A stretch of 14,496 bases of DNA from Eubacterium sp. TM05-53. Lineage in GTDB: Bacteria > Bacillota_I > Bacilli_A > Erysipelotrichales > Erysipelotrichaceae. The stretch is from positions 1 through 14,496 of the forward strand of contig NZ_QSPK01000059.1 of NCBI RefSeq assembly GCF_003436425.1, given 5' to 3'. Positions within the stretch are counted from its first letter, which is position 1. Each line of letters starts with the position of its first letter. Shown here piece after piece: positions 1-6,993 of the stretch. Under the pieces are notes generated by a model. That model did not search any database. It saw only the letters and a program-made list of their open reading frames with translations, and was not told the DNA's origin. The translations under genes were made by a program, and so were the position numbers.

Positions 1-193
1 ACCCTATTGACAAGTTTTTTGTTGATTAGCTTTTTTATTGATTATCGGTGAATAGTAACGCGTAATAGGACAATTTCCATCGACAATAATTGTTCTTTAT
101 ATTAAAATAGATGGGGTATATCGCTAAAATAAAGCGTTTTTTAAGTGGTAAAACACTCAAGATATAAAAATTATAGAGAAAGGATGTAATTTT
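1..193. other. Intergenic region upstream of prfA
   Basis: No gene is supported here; the end of the preceding gene lies outside the window. Positions 5-50 are T-rich and carry three spaced TTGA-type motifs (7-12, 22-28, 38-44), two of them TTGATTA. A candidate promoter (80-108) and a very weak hairpin with a T run (122-142) lie between these and prfA. Confidence 0.5.
80..108 (+). promoter_or_regulatory. Candidate sigma-A promoter of prfA-prmC
   Basis: TCGACA (80-85), a 17-bp spacer and TAAAAT (103-108). Each hexamer matches the sigma-A consensus at 5 of 6 positions and the spacing is ideal. Transcription would begin near 115, giving a leader of about 80 nt before prfA. This is a sequence match only, without start-site data. 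Confidence 0.45.
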
Positions 194-1270
194 ATGGCAA
201 AAATGGATGAGCGTTTAGAAAAAATGGTTGAACGTTATCGTGAAATCAATGATTTGATGATGCAAAGTGATGTTGTATCAGATCGTAAGACTATGGCAAA
301 ATTGGGGCGTGAACAAAATGAGTTGACACCTATTGTAGAAACATACGAAGAATATAAAAAGGCAGTTGATGAATTAGAAGAGGCAAAAGTTCTTTCAAAA
401 GAGGAAGATAAAGAAATTCGTGAAATGGCACAAATGGAATTGGAGGAATTAGAACCAAAAATCCAAAATTATTTAGACCGTTTAGAATTGCTTCTAGTAC
501 CAAAAGATCCTAACGATTCACACAATGCAATCTTAGAAATTCGTGGAGCTGCTGGTGGAGATGAAGGAAATATCTTTGCCGGAGACTTATTTAGAATGTA
601 TTCAAAATATGCAGAAGCTAAAGGCTGGAGAACAGAAGTCATCGAAATGGAAGATAGTGAAGCTGGTGGATTCTCCTTAGTTTCATTTAAAGTCAATGGA
701 GAAGGGGCTTATGGAACTCTAAAATTTGAATCTGGATCTCACCGTGTACAACGTGTACCAAAGACAGAATCACAAGGCCGTATCCATACTTCTACCGCAA
801 CCGTATTGTGTATGCCAGAAGTAGAGACAGAAGATTTTGATATTGATATGAACGACTTGGAAATTGAAACAATGCGTTCAAGTGGAGCTGGAGGACAGCA
901 CATCAATAAAACTGATTCAGCTGTTCGTATTGTCCACAAACCTACTGGTATCGTAGTTAAGTGTCAGGATGGTCGTAGCCAGCATGAAAACCGTGCAACT
1001 GCCTTAATGACAATTCGTGCGCGTGTATATGAAGAAAGACAACGTGAATTGGATCAAAAGAATGATAAAGAGCGTCGTACAAAAATTGGTACTGGGGATC
1101 GTGCAGAAAAAATCCGTACATACAACTATCCTCAAAACCGCGTAACCGATCATCGTATTGGATATACAGTCAATCAGTTAGACCGTATTATGGATGGTCG
1201 TTTAGATGATTTAATGGCTGCTTTACAGCTTGCAGATCAACAGGCAAAAATTGCTGGAGAAAAAGAATAA
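194..1270 (+). CDS. prfA: Peptide chain release factor 1 (RF1)
   Basis: RF1 recognises UAA and UAG stop codons in the ribosomal A site and triggers hydrolysis of peptidyl-tRNA. The 358-residue length is normal for RF1. The anticodon-like P-x-T tripeptide is present as PKT (residues 189-191) and identifies RF1, since RF2 has SPF there. The catalytic GGQ (233-235) sits in the conserved SSGAGGQH context, and the RF1-typical GTGDRAEKIRTYNYPQ block follows. An AGAAAGGA ribosome site (177-184) lies 9 nt before the ATG; Met4 is a less well placed alternative. The stop codon shares one base with prmC, whose product methylates the GGQ glutamine, so the two are co-translated as in many Firmicutes. Nothing looks unusual. 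Confidence 0.97.
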   Translation: MAKMDERLEKMVERYREINDLMMQSDVVSDRKTMAKLGREQNELTPIVETYEEYKKAVDELEEAKVLSKEEDKEIREMAQMELEELEPKIQNYLDRLELLLVPKDPNDSHNAILEIRGAAGGDEGNIFAGDLFRMYSKYAEAKGWRTEVIEMEDSEAGGFSLVSFKVNGEGAYGTLKFESGSHRVQRVPKTESQGRIHTSTATVLCMPEVETEDFDIDMNDLEIETMRSSGAGGQHINKTDSAVRIVHKPTGIVVKCQDGRSQHENRATALMTIRARVYEERQRELDQKNDKERRTKIGTGDRAEKIRTYNYPQNRVTDHRIGYTVNQLDRIMDGRLDDLMAALQLADQQAKIAGEKE

Positions 1271-2118
1271 TGAGTACATATCATTCATTGATCAATGAAG
1301 GTAAAGACCGTCTTTATAAGGCTGGTCAAGGCGAACAAGCAGCTCAACTTTTTATGGTTGAGCTATGCCGTCAAAAAAATGTAAATCTATATATTTCTAT
1401 GGATGAAGAGGCAGATGAACAAATTCAAACGGATTATCTTGAAGGAATCCATTTAATGGAGAATGGAGAACCATTAGGATATGTATTAGGATATGAATGT
1501 TTCTATGGCTACGACTTTATCGTGAATGAAGATGTTTTGATTCCTAGACCCGAAACAGAAGAGCTTGTAGGACTTGTATTATCTAAATTTGACGATTACT
1601 TTGCCGATAAGGATCATGTCAATGTATTTGATGTGGCAACAGGATCTGGTGCAATTGGTATCACTTTAAATCTAGAAGAACCTAGAATGGATGTGATTGC
1701 TTCGGATATTTCAAAAGAGGCTTTAGTGGTTGCACAAAAGAATAACGAAAAGCTTGGTGCTCATGTAAACTTTATTTGTGGAAGCATGTTAGATCCATTT
1801 GTGGATCGTGATCTACATTGTGATATCTTAGTTTGTAACCCACCATATATTCCGAGTGAAGAAAAGATGGAACAAAGTGTTGTGGACTATGAACCGCACG
1901 TAGCTCTATTTGGTGGAGAAGACGGATTAAAATTCTATCGTGATGTATTTGAAAAAGCACATCTAGTATTGAATGAAAAAGCTTTTCTTGCCTTTGAAAT
2001 GGGATGGGATCAAGGTGAATCTTTATCGAATCTAGCTCGTGAATATTTTGCATCTGCAACGATTACTGTACATAAAGATATGTCAGGAAAAGATCGTATG
2101 TTGACGATTGAATTATAA
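1270..2118 (+). CDS. prmC: Release factor glutamine N5-methyltransferase
   Basis: PrmC uses S-adenosylmethionine to methylate the GGQ glutamine of release factors, raising termination efficiency. The 282-residue protein has an N-terminal helical substrate-recognition part. A typical PRPETEEL stretch (residues 92-99) follows, then the SAM-binding glycine motif DVATGSGAIG (121-130) and the N5-glutamine methylase signature NPPY (190-193). The ATG overlaps the prfA stop by one base (TAATG), which indicates translational coupling. In many Firmicutes the next gene is a Sua5/TsaC-type tRNA modification protein; here a separately promoted rubrerythrin follows. No obvious terminator was seen after the stop. 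Confidence 0.95.
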   Translation: MSTYHSLINEGKDRLYKAGQGEQAAQLFMVELCRQKNVNLYISMDEEADEQIQTDYLEGIHLMENGEPLGYVLGYECFYGYDFIVNEDVLIPRPETEELVGLVLSKFDDYFADKDHVNVFDVATGSGAIGITLNLEEPRMDVIASDISKEALVVAQKNNEKLGAHVNFICGSMLDPFVDRDLHCDILVCNPPYIPSEEKMEQSVVDYEPHVALFGGEDGLKFYRDVFEKAHLVLNEKAFLAFEMGWDQGESLSNLAREYFASATITVHKDMSGKDRMLTIEL

Positions 2119-2142
2119 TTTAAAAATTGTTGAGCAAAACTT

Positions 2143-2171
2143 TTGAAATATTGAAATGAATATGCGATAGT
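2143..2171 (+). promoter_or_regulatory. Candidate promoter of the rubrerythrin gene
   Basis: TTGAAA (2143-2148), a 17-bp spacer and GATAGT (2166-2171), with a TGn extension directly before the -10 box (2163-2165). The extended -10 compensates for the 4/6 hexamer. Transcription would begin about 2177-2178, leaving a leader of roughly 40 nt that carries a 15-bp palindrome. Confidence 0.4.
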
Positions 2172-2184
2172 ATATACGTAAGAG

Positions 2185-2199
2185 GAAATAGTATATTTC
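2185..2199. promoter_or_regulatory. Palindrome in the rubrerythrin leader (possible operator)
   Basis: GAAATA-GTA-TATTTC is a perfect inverted repeat with 6-bp arms. It lies between the predicted transcription start and the ribosome site (AGAGGAGG, 2201-2208). Its position would suit a redox- or peroxide-responsive repressor. It does not clearly match the PerR box, so no regulator is assigned. Confidence 0.35.
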
Positions 2200-2215
2200 A
2201 AGAGGAGGATTATTT

Positions 2216-2785
2216 ATGAAATATAGATGCTTAATTTGTGGACACATTTATGACGAGGAAAAAGAAGGCGTAAAATTCGCTGATCTTCCTGCAGATTGGA
2301 AATGTCCAACTTGTAAACAACCAAAAGAAAAATTTGTTCCAGTAGAAGACGAAATGACTTGGGCTGCTGAACACGTAGTAGGAGTCGCAAAAGATGTTGC
2401 TGAAGACATTAAAAACGATTTACGTGCTAACTTCGAAGGTGAATGCTCAGAAGTAGGTATGTACTTGGCAATGGCTAGAGTAGCTCACAGAGAAGGATAT
2501 CCAGAAGTTGGATTGTATTATGAAAAGGCAGCTTGGGAAGAAGCAGAACATGCCGCAAAATTTGCTGAATTATTAGGCGAAGTTGTTACAGATTCAACTA
2601 AGAGAAATCTAGAAATGCGTGTAGAAGCTGAAAATGGTGCTACTGCAGGTAAAGTTGATTTAGCTACTCGTGCTAAAAAGGCAAACTTAGATGCAATTCA
2701 TGATACAGTACACGAAATGGCTCGTGATGAAGCTCGTCATGGTAAGGCATTTGCTGGATTATTAAAACGTTATTTTGGTGAATAA
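2216..2785 (+). CDS. Reverse-type rubrerythrin (rubredoxin N-terminal, ferritin-like C-terminal)
   Basis: This is probably a non-haem di-iron peroxidase that reduces H2O2 to water with electrons delivered through rubredoxin, protecting an anaerobe against oxidative stress in the cytoplasm. The first 45 residues form a rubredoxin domain with the iron-binding cysteine pairs C5-x2-C8 and C30-x2-C33. Residues from about 60 to 189 form the ferritin-like four-helix bundle, with the carboxylate/histidine motifs [13 protein letters not shown] and DEARHGK that supply the di-iron ligands. The order is the reverse of classical rubrerythrin and matches clostridial 'reverse rubrerythrin'. The ribosome site AGAGGAGG is strong. 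The gene has its own promoter and terminator, so it is monocistronic. Confidence 0.93.
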   Translation: MKYRCLICGHIYDEEKEGVKFADLPADWKCPTCKQPKEKFVPVEDEMTWAAEHVVGVAKDVAEDIKNDLRANFEGECSEVGMYLAMARVAHREGYPEVGLYYEKAAWEEAEHAAKFAELLGEVVTDSTKRNLEMRVEAENGATAGKVDLATRAKKANLDAIHDTVHEMARDEARHGKAFAGLLKRYFGE

Positions 2786-2794
2786 TGCATTTAG

Positions 2795-2824
2795 AAGCTT
2801 CTGAATCAATCGGAAGCTTTTTTT
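2795..2824 (+). terminator. Rho-independent terminator after rubrerythrin
   Basis: A 10-bp stem (2795-2804 with 2810-2819, one G-T pair) around an ATCAA loop, followed by a T run to 2824. It ends the rubrerythrin transcript and lies just upstream of the -10 box of the next gene. Confidence 0.85.
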
Positions 2825-2836
2825 CTTGTTTTCGTG

Positions 2837-2842
2837 TATAAT
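2837..2842 (+). promoter_or_regulatory. Candidate -10 box upstream of map
   Basis: A perfect TATAAT with no good -35 hexamer at 16-18 bp, because that region is the preceding terminator stem. The predicted start (about 2849) leaves a leader of roughly 32 nt before the ATG at 2881. This argues against initiation at the in-frame GTG at 2848. Confidence 0.35.
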
Positions 2843-2880
2843 AAGTTGTGTCTAACGAATATATAGAAAGAAGGATCAAG

Positions 2881-3747
2881 ATGATTGGTAAAAATAGTCC
2901 ATGTTGGTGTGGTTCTGGTAAAAAATATAAACATTGTCATGAAGAATGGGATAATACAATTAATGTATTAAAGCTACAAGGTAAAATTGTTCCGAGTCAT
3001 AATTTAATTAAGTCTGAAGAAGATATTAAATGGATCAAAAAAGCTGCTAAAATCAATAATGCCGTACTAGATTTAGTTGGTGAAAAAATCTGTGCGGGTA
3101 TGACGACAGAAGATATTGATAAATTAGTATATGATTATACAACAAGTCATGGTGGAATTCCTGCATGTCTAGGTTATGAAGGATTCCCTAAGAGTGTTTG
3201 CACATCTATTAATAATGAAATTTGTCATGGTATTCCAAGCGAAAAAGTCGTATTAAAAGATGGCGATATTATAAATGTAGACTGTACTACAATTGTACAT
3301 AAACACTTTGCGGATGCATCTAGAATGTTCTGTATTGGTAATGTAAGTGATGAGGCAAAACGCTTAGTTGAAGTGACTAAAGAATGCTTAGAAATTGGTA
3401 AAGAAGCCGTACGTCCTTGGGGATACATTGGAGATATTGGTGCTGCTATTCAAGAACATGCACACAAAAATGGTTACAGTGTTGTTGTTGATTTCTGTGG
3501 ACACGGTGTAGGAAATGCCTTCCATGAAGATCCATATGTACATCACGTAGGAATCCGTAATACAGGTATGGTTATTGCACCAGGTATGGTTTTCACTATT
3601 GAGCCAATGATCAATCAAGGAACTCGTGATTTATACATTGATAAAGATAATGGATGGACATCTTATACAAAAGATGGAAAGTTATCAGCGCAATGGGAAA
3701 ACACAATTCTAGTTACAGAAAAAGGAATTGAAGTATTAGCTTGGTAA
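2881..3747 (+). CDS. map: Type I methionine aminopeptidase with N-terminal SEC-C motif
   Basis: The enzyme removes the initiator methionine from nascent proteins. In 288-residue numbering, all five metal ligands of the pita-bread fold are present: D134, D145, H208 (in GHGVG), E241 (in TIEPM) and E273 (in QWENT). H116 corresponds to the conserved substrate-contacting histidine. Residues 7-20 form a SEC-C zinc motif (PCWCGSGKKYKHCH), like that of SecA; it is found at the N-terminus of a subset of Firmicutes methionine aminopeptidases and may help ribosome association (inferred). The start at 2881 has AAGGA 5 nt upstream and begins at the SEC-C motif; an 11-codon GTG extension was rejected. A terminator overlaps the stop codon. 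Confidence 0.95.
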   Translation: MIGKNSPCWCGSGKKYKHCHEEWDNTINVLKLQGKIVPSHNLIKSEEDIKWIKKAAKINNAVLDLVGEKICAGMTTEDIDKLVYDYTTSHGGIPACLGYEGFPKSVCTSINNEICHGIPSEKVVLKDGDIINVDCTTIVHKHFADASRMFCIGNVSDEAKRLVEVTKECLEIGKEAVRPWGYIGDIGAAIQEHAHKNGYSVVVDFCGHGVGNAFHEDPYVHHVGIRNTGMVIAPGMVFTIEPMINQGTRDLYIDKDNGWTSYTKDGKLSAQWENTILVTEKGIEVLAW

Positions 3748-3773
3748 GAAGTCAATAAAATGACTTCTTTTTT
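3746..3773 (+). terminator. Terminator overlapping the map stop codon
   Basis: AAGAAGTCA (3746-3754) pairs perfectly with TGACTTCTT (3761-3769) around a 6-nt loop and runs into TTTT to 3773. It lies only 17 bp before the MATE gene start, so it probably acts as a partial terminator between map and the transporter. No separate promoter fits in the gap. Confidence 0.75.
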
Positions 3774-3790
3774 GATAAGAAAGGGAAAAT

Positions 3791-5128
3791 ATGCAAAAGA
3801 GTATGGTTGAAGGGAATACTTTAAAACTCATTTTGAATTTTAGTATTCCATTGTTATTAGGAAATTTATTTCAACAATTTTATAACGTTGTGGATGCAGC
3901 TATTGTTGGACAAACATTAGGTTCGAAAGCATTGGCAGCTGTAGGGGCAAGTAGTAGTGTACAGTTTTTGATTCTAGGTTTTTGTATGGGAATATGCCAA
4001 GGTTTCGCAATCATGGTTTCACAAAGTTATGGTGCAAAAAGACTCGATGAAATGCAGACTTATATTTATGCAGGAGCTGTATGGACAGCTATTACAGCGT
4101 TTGTGATATCTATATTAGTGGTTGTATTTTGTACAGACATTCTTCATATATTACAAGTCAATGATGAAATCTTTAACGATGCCTACGCTTATTTAGTGGT
4201 GATATTTGCAGGAATACCATTCACATTACTCTATAATTATTTATCCGCTATATTAAGGGCTATTGGAGATTCAAAAACACCATTTTTCTTTCTAGCATTT
4301 TCAGCTGTTTTAAATATTGGTCTCGATTTTTTCTATATTCTTGTTTTGAAATGGGGATGTGCAGGAGCGGCCATCGCAACCATTTTTGCCCAAGCTGTAA
4401 GTGGTATATTGTGTTTACTGTTGATTGCATTTAAAGTCAATGTTTTACATGTTCCTAAATCAAGTCGTTATATGGATAAGAAACATTCGGTTAAATTGTT
4501 GGCAATGGGAGTTCCTATGGGTTTACAGTTTTCAATCACAGCCATAGGTTCTATGGTTATGCAGTCAGCGAATAATGCGTTAGGAACGATCTATGTTTCG
4601 GGCTTTACCGCAGGTATGCGTATTAAATCATTGATGATGTGTCCATTTGATGCATTGGGAGCTGCTGTTTCAACTTTCCTTTCCCAAAACTATGGTGCGC
4701 ATAAGTTAGATCGAATCAAAGATGGATATCACAAAGGTGTAATGGTGAGCATTATATATGGTGTATTTGCCTGTGTTGTGATGGTTTTCTTTGGAAGAAT
4801 TCTAAGTATGATGTTTGTGAGCGCGAGTGAATCACAAGTGTTAAATGCGAGTGCTTTATATTTAAGAAGAATGGGCTATTTCTATCCTGTATTAGGCATT
4901 TTAATGACGACAAGAATGTCTGTTCAGGGCCTTGGTTATTCTGCAAGAGCCATGCTTGCAGGTTTTGTAGAAATGATTGCACGATGTATTGTGGCATTAT
5001 GCTTTGTGCCAGTTTTTAAATATAATGCGATCACATGGGCCGATCAAGCAGCATGGGTTGCAGCTACACTTGTATTGATTCCATTGTGGATCAGTGCAAT
5101 GCGTACAGTTCAAAAGAAAATGAGTTAA
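3791..5128 (+). CDS. MATE-family multidrug/cation antiporter
   Basis: This is an integral membrane efflux pump that exports cationic compounds in exchange for Na+ or H+. The 445 residues fit a 12-helix MATE protein. The two homologous halves are visible: FQQFYNVVDAAIVGQ early in half one, and the paired motifs SQSYGAKRLDE (residues 77-87) and SQNYGAHKLD (298-307) at equivalent places in the two halves. Strongly hydrophobic segments run throughout, with a charged central loop near residues 222-235. The start is supported by AGAAAGGG 5 nt upstream. The substrate cannot be deduced. Terminators lie directly before and after it and share the stem AGAAGTC/GACTTCT. Confidence 0.93.
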   Translation: MQKSMVEGNTLKLILNFSIPLLLGNLFQQFYNVVDAAIVGQTLGSKALAAVGASSSVQFLILGFCMGICQGFAIMVSQSYGAKRLDEMQTYIYAGAVWTAITAFVISILVVVFCTDILHILQVNDEIFNDAYAYLVVIFAGIPFTLLYNYLSAILRAIGDSKTPFFFLAFSAVLNIGLDFFYILVLKWGCAGAAIATIFAQAVSGILCLLLIAFKVNVLHVPKSSRYMDKKHSVKLLAMGVPMGLQFSITAIGSMVMQSANNALGTIYVSGFTAGMRIKSLMMCPFDALGAAVSTFLSQNYGAHKLDRIKDGYHKGVMVSIIYGVFACVVMVFFGRILSMMFVSASESQVLNASALYLRRMGYFYPVLGILMTTRMSVQGLGYSARAMLAGFVEMIARCIVALCFVPVFKYNAITWADQAAWVAATLVLIPLWISAMRTVQKKMS

Positions 5129-5131
5129 ATT

Positions 5132-5155
5132 AGAAGTCTGACGACTTCTTTTTTT
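5132..5155 (+). terminator. Rho-independent terminator after the MATE gene
   Basis: AGAAGTC (5132-5138) pairs with GACTTCT (5143-5149) around a TGAC loop and is followed by T6 to 5155. It separates the transporter from the hicAB module. Confidence 0.85.
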
Positions 5156-5183
5156 GACTTTTAATGTCTTTTTCACATACATC

Positions 5184-5192
5184 TGATTTAAT
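5184..5192 (+). promoter_or_regulatory. Possible upstream hicAB promoter (extended -10)
   Basis: TGATTTAAT is an extended -10 element (TGn plus a 5/6 match to TATAAT) with no convincing -35. A transcript from about 5199 would carry the complete hicA ribosome site, unlike one from the consensus promoter downstream. Weak evidence by itself. Confidence 0.25.
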
Positions 5193-5218
5193 TAAGGTAG
5201 AGATCATTAAAAATATGA

Positions 5219-5247
5219 TTGACACCAAATATGACACCAAATATAAT
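5219..5247 (+). promoter_or_regulatory. Perfect-consensus promoter of hicAB
   Basis: TTGACA (5219-5224), exactly 17 bp, TATAAT (5242-5247): a full sigma-A consensus. Two tandem copies of a 12-bp repeat start inside the -35 box and run into the -10 box, so a repressor bound there would block polymerase. Transcription should start near 5253-5255, only about 6 nt before the hicA ATG and at the end of its Shine-Dalgarno (5248-5254). Confidence 0.75.
5221..5244. repeat. Tandem 12-bp repeat, probable HicB/HicAB operator
   Basis: GACACCAAATAT occurs twice in immediate tandem (5221-5232 and 5233-5244), perfectly identical, between and overlapping the promoter hexamers. HicB carries a ribbon-helix-helix domain, and such proteins bind short repeated sites as dimers, so autorepression is the natural reading. 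The repeat also explains a DTKYDTKY motif in a spurious upstream extension of hicA. Confidence 0.6.
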
Positions 5248-5259
5248 GGAGGTGAAAAG

Positions 5260-5556
5260 ATGTCTTCTTGGGATAAGCTGTTAAAAAGATTTTTAGAATT
5301 GGATCATGATATTCGTTTTGAAGAGATAGTTAAAGTGATGAAAGAATATGGATATGAGATCAAACAACCTAAAGGTGGATCGAGTCATTACTCATTTGTA
5401 AAACCTGGATGTAGTCGTGTTGTGATTCCAAGACATAAACCTATAAAAAAGGTGTATGTAAAAATGATTAAAAAAGTGATAGAAGAGGAGATGAAGGAAT
5501 ATGAATCAAGAACTCAACTACTACATGAATCTGTCGTATCGTATGGAAATTGTTGA
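5260..5556 (+). CDS. hicA: HicA-family mRNA interferase toxin
   Basis: HicA toxins have a small dsRNA-binding-like fold and cleave mRNA independently of the ribosome, using one histidine. The 98-residue product has the family pattern: an N-terminal helix region, the glycine-rich KGGSSHYSF segment with the presumed catalytic H43, then CSRVVIPRHKPIKKVYVKMIKKVIEE. The start at 5260 has GGAGGTG 5 nt upstream. An open frame extending back to 5164 was rejected because it would translate the promoter. The last 56 bases overlap hicB in another frame, which makes the C-terminus longer than in compact HicA proteins. The gene is paired with hicB and behind an autoregulatory-looking promoter. Confidence 0.87.
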   Translation: MSSWDKLLKRFLELDHDIRFEEIVKVMKEYGYEIKQPKGGSSHYSFVKPGCSRVVIPRHKPIKKVYVKMIKKVIEEEMKEYESRTQLLHESVVSYGNC

Positions 5557-5875
5557 AGATAAAGATGAAGGCGGATATGTATTATCTTATCCAGATCTTC
5601 CTGGATGTATGACATGTTCAGATTCATTGGATGACTTGTTAGAACTTGCCAAAGACGCAAAAGAAACATGGATTTCAGGTATGTTAGAAGATGGAAAAGA
5701 GATTCCACTTCCTAGTGATCTTCAATCGTATTCGGGACAATTTAAATTAAGAATACCCAAAAGCCTTCATAGAGCTTTATCCATACATGCAAAAGAAGAG
5801 GGTATCAGTATGAATCAATATTGTTTGTATCTTCTTGCGAAAAATGATGCAGAATATAAAAAAGAAAGACGTTGA
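5501..5875 (+). CDS. hicB: HicB-family antitoxin
   Basis: HicB neutralises HicA by binding it and usually represses the operon. The 124-residue protein begins with the partial RNase-H-like HicB fold (YRMEIVEDKDEGGYVLSYPDLPGCMTCSD, in shorter pieces residues 13-41), including the typical YPDLPGC. A ribbon-helix-helix type DNA-binding segment follows (FKLRIPKSLH at 81-90, then EEGISMNQY). The start lies inside hicA (56-bp overlap) with its own GA-rich ribosome site (AAGGA just upstream), so it can be translated independently of hicA. Its stop codon lies in the loop of the hairpin that ends the converging operon. Confidence 0.88.
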   Translation: MNQELNYYMNLSYRMEIVEDKDEGGYVLSYPDLPGCMTCSDSLDDLLELAKDAKETWISGMLEDGKEIPLPSDLQSYSGQFKLRIPKSLHRALSIHAKEEGISMNQYCLYLLAKNDAEYKKERR

Positions 5876-5886
5876 TTGTCTTTCTT
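5862..5886. terminator. Hairpin terminator between convergent hicB and LiaF-like genes
   Basis: AAGAAAGAC (5862-5870) pairs with GTCTTTCTT (5878-5886) around a 7-nt loop. On the minus strand the stem is followed by a T-rich run (TTTTTTATATT, below 5862), so it should terminate the LytTR/LiaF-like operon efficiently. On the plus strand the following bases are less T-rich and termination would be weaker. It overlaps both stop codons. Confidence 0.7.
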
Positions 5887-6553
5887 AGATATAATGGATT
5901 TCAACTCCACCAAAATGAACACGACCTGTGATATTTAATGTAGGATAGCCACTAGATGATGGTTGTCCTTTTTCATCAACACCACCAAAGAAGGCACGAA
6001 CATGACTTTGTACATTCCATTCTTTAGGTACATAGAGTTCAATGCCTGTAAAGTTTCCATCAATTTCAATCGTAGCCTGATTTTGTATGGTAGCCTGATC
6101 AAAATAAATCTTCAATCCTGAAAACTTTGAATCAATGGTCACATATTGTAAATCGTTGGTTTGAATATATTGGACTTTTTCACCAAAACTAGAAGAAATA
6201 TTGATGATGGAATTTGTTGAGTATTCAATGTCTTCTATTTCAATATGTCTTTTTCTAGGACGAATAATGCTTGTAAGTCCCCAAGCTAATAGCCAAGTTG
6301 CTAAAAGTAAAAGCCATAGAGAAATATCTTCAAAACCTAAATCTTTTCTAAATAAATAGAAAATAATCGCAATTCCAAATAGTGGGCTGTAGAAGCTTCT
6401 TTCTTTGATTCCATCAATAATAACAGAAAGACAGATTAGAGTTCCAATGATTTTCCATAGACTGAATGTAAATGATAGAAAACCAAATAGATTTCCAAAA
6501 ATCAAAATGGCACCTAGAATACAAATAAGGCCCCAAAACCAATTTCTTTTCAT
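5885..6553 (-). CDS. LiaF-like membrane protein (four helices plus C-terminal beta domain)
   Basis: A 222-residue protein with about four hydrophobic helices in the first 95 residues (including FWGLICILGAILIFGNLFG in shorter form and LWLLLLATWLLAWGL). A basic turn, RPRKRH, follows, then a soluble C-terminal beta-rich domain ending in FGGVEIHYI. This is the arrangement of LiaF/VraT-type cell-envelope stress proteins, whose C-terminal domain has a repeating FxGxxI pattern (here FSGLKIYF, FTGIELYV, FGGVEIHY). Known LiaF proteins inhibit a two-component sensor. Here the partner is a LytTR regulator whose stop overlaps this start by 4 bp (ATGA), so the protein probably restrains that regulator (inference). 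AAGGA precedes the ATG by 7 nt. Confidence 0.78.
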   Translation of the reverse strand: MKRNWFWGLICILGAILIFGNLFGFLSFTFSLWKIIGTLICLSVIIDGIKERSFYSPLFGIAIIFYLFRKDLGFEDISLWLLLLATWLLAWGLTSIIRPRKRHIEIEDIEYSTNSIINISSSFGEKVQYIQTNDLQYVTIDSKFSGLKIYFDQATIQNQATIEIDGNFTGIELYVPKEWNVQSHVRAFFGGVDEKGQPSSSGYPTLNITGRVHFGGVEIHYI

Positions 6554-6984
6554 AAATGATTCCTTCTTTCTTTTAATACTTTGTAGTACATTCTTGATAC
6601 ATAGACTTGTTTATGACTGTTTTGAAAAGTAATGAGATGACTCGATACAGAATGAGACAGAGAATAAATTTTCTGTATATTCACAATTGTGGATTTAGAG
6701 ATTCTTAAAAAGAAATTTGGTAATATATTTTCTAATTCATACAACTTCTGTGTTGTAGAAAACATATCGTTGGCAGTATGCGCATATACTGTTCCTTGAT
6801 CACTTTCAAAGAATAAAATCGCATCTAAATCTAGATAATATTCTGTATCTTGTTTAAAGAATTGTATACTCGGCTTTGATTTAAAATTAGAAATCAATTG
6901 TTTCAATTCCTCAGTATATTCTTTTGTACGTATGACAATTTCATCTTCATTCAATGTGTCATCAATTTCCAATCTTACTTTCAT
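6550..6984 (-). CDS. Stand-alone LytTR-domain transcriptional regulator
   Basis: A 144-residue protein with a short N-terminal region and a C-terminal LytTR DNA-binding domain (about residues 45-140). Recognisable LytTR stretches are ILFFESDQGTVYAHT, FFLRISKSTIVNIQKI and QVYVSRMYYKVLKER. It lacks a receiver domain, so it is not a phosphorylated response regulator. It resembles the regulators of streptococcal LytTR Regulatory Systems such as HdrR and BrsR, which are encoded with a membrane inhibitor. The ATG at 6984 is preferred over an in-frame TTG at 7002, which has no ribosome site and would lie at the transcription start. The ribosome site is weak (GGAA, partly in a hairpin). Paired direct repeats upstream suggest self-activation. 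Confidence 0.85.
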   Translation of the reverse strand: MKVRLEIDDTLNEDEIVIRTKEYTEELKQLISNFKSKPSIQFFKQDTEYYLDLDAILFFESDQGTVYAHTANDMFSTTQKLYELENILPNFFLRISKSTIVNIQKIYSLSHSVSSHLITFQNSHKQVYVSRMYYKVLKERRNHL

Positions 6985-6993
6985 GGCTTTATT

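Noticed and set aside
7..12. TTGACA at the left edge as a promoter
   Set aside because: No acceptable -10 hexamer at 16-18 bp.
122..142. Hairpin CGCT/AGCG followed by T6 in the prfA leader as an attenuator
   Set aside because: A 4-bp stem with a 7-nt loop is too weak to support a call.
2848..2880. GTG start giving an 11-residue longer methionine aminopeptidase
   Set aside because: It lies at the predicted transcription start and has no ribosome site; the ATG at 2881 follows AAGGA and starts right at the SEC-C motif.
5164..5259. N-terminal extension of hicA from an ATG at 5164
   Set aside because: It has no ribosome site, starts just after the terminator, and translates the promoter and tandem repeat (DTKYDTKY). 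The ATG at 5260 has a strong GGAGGTG.
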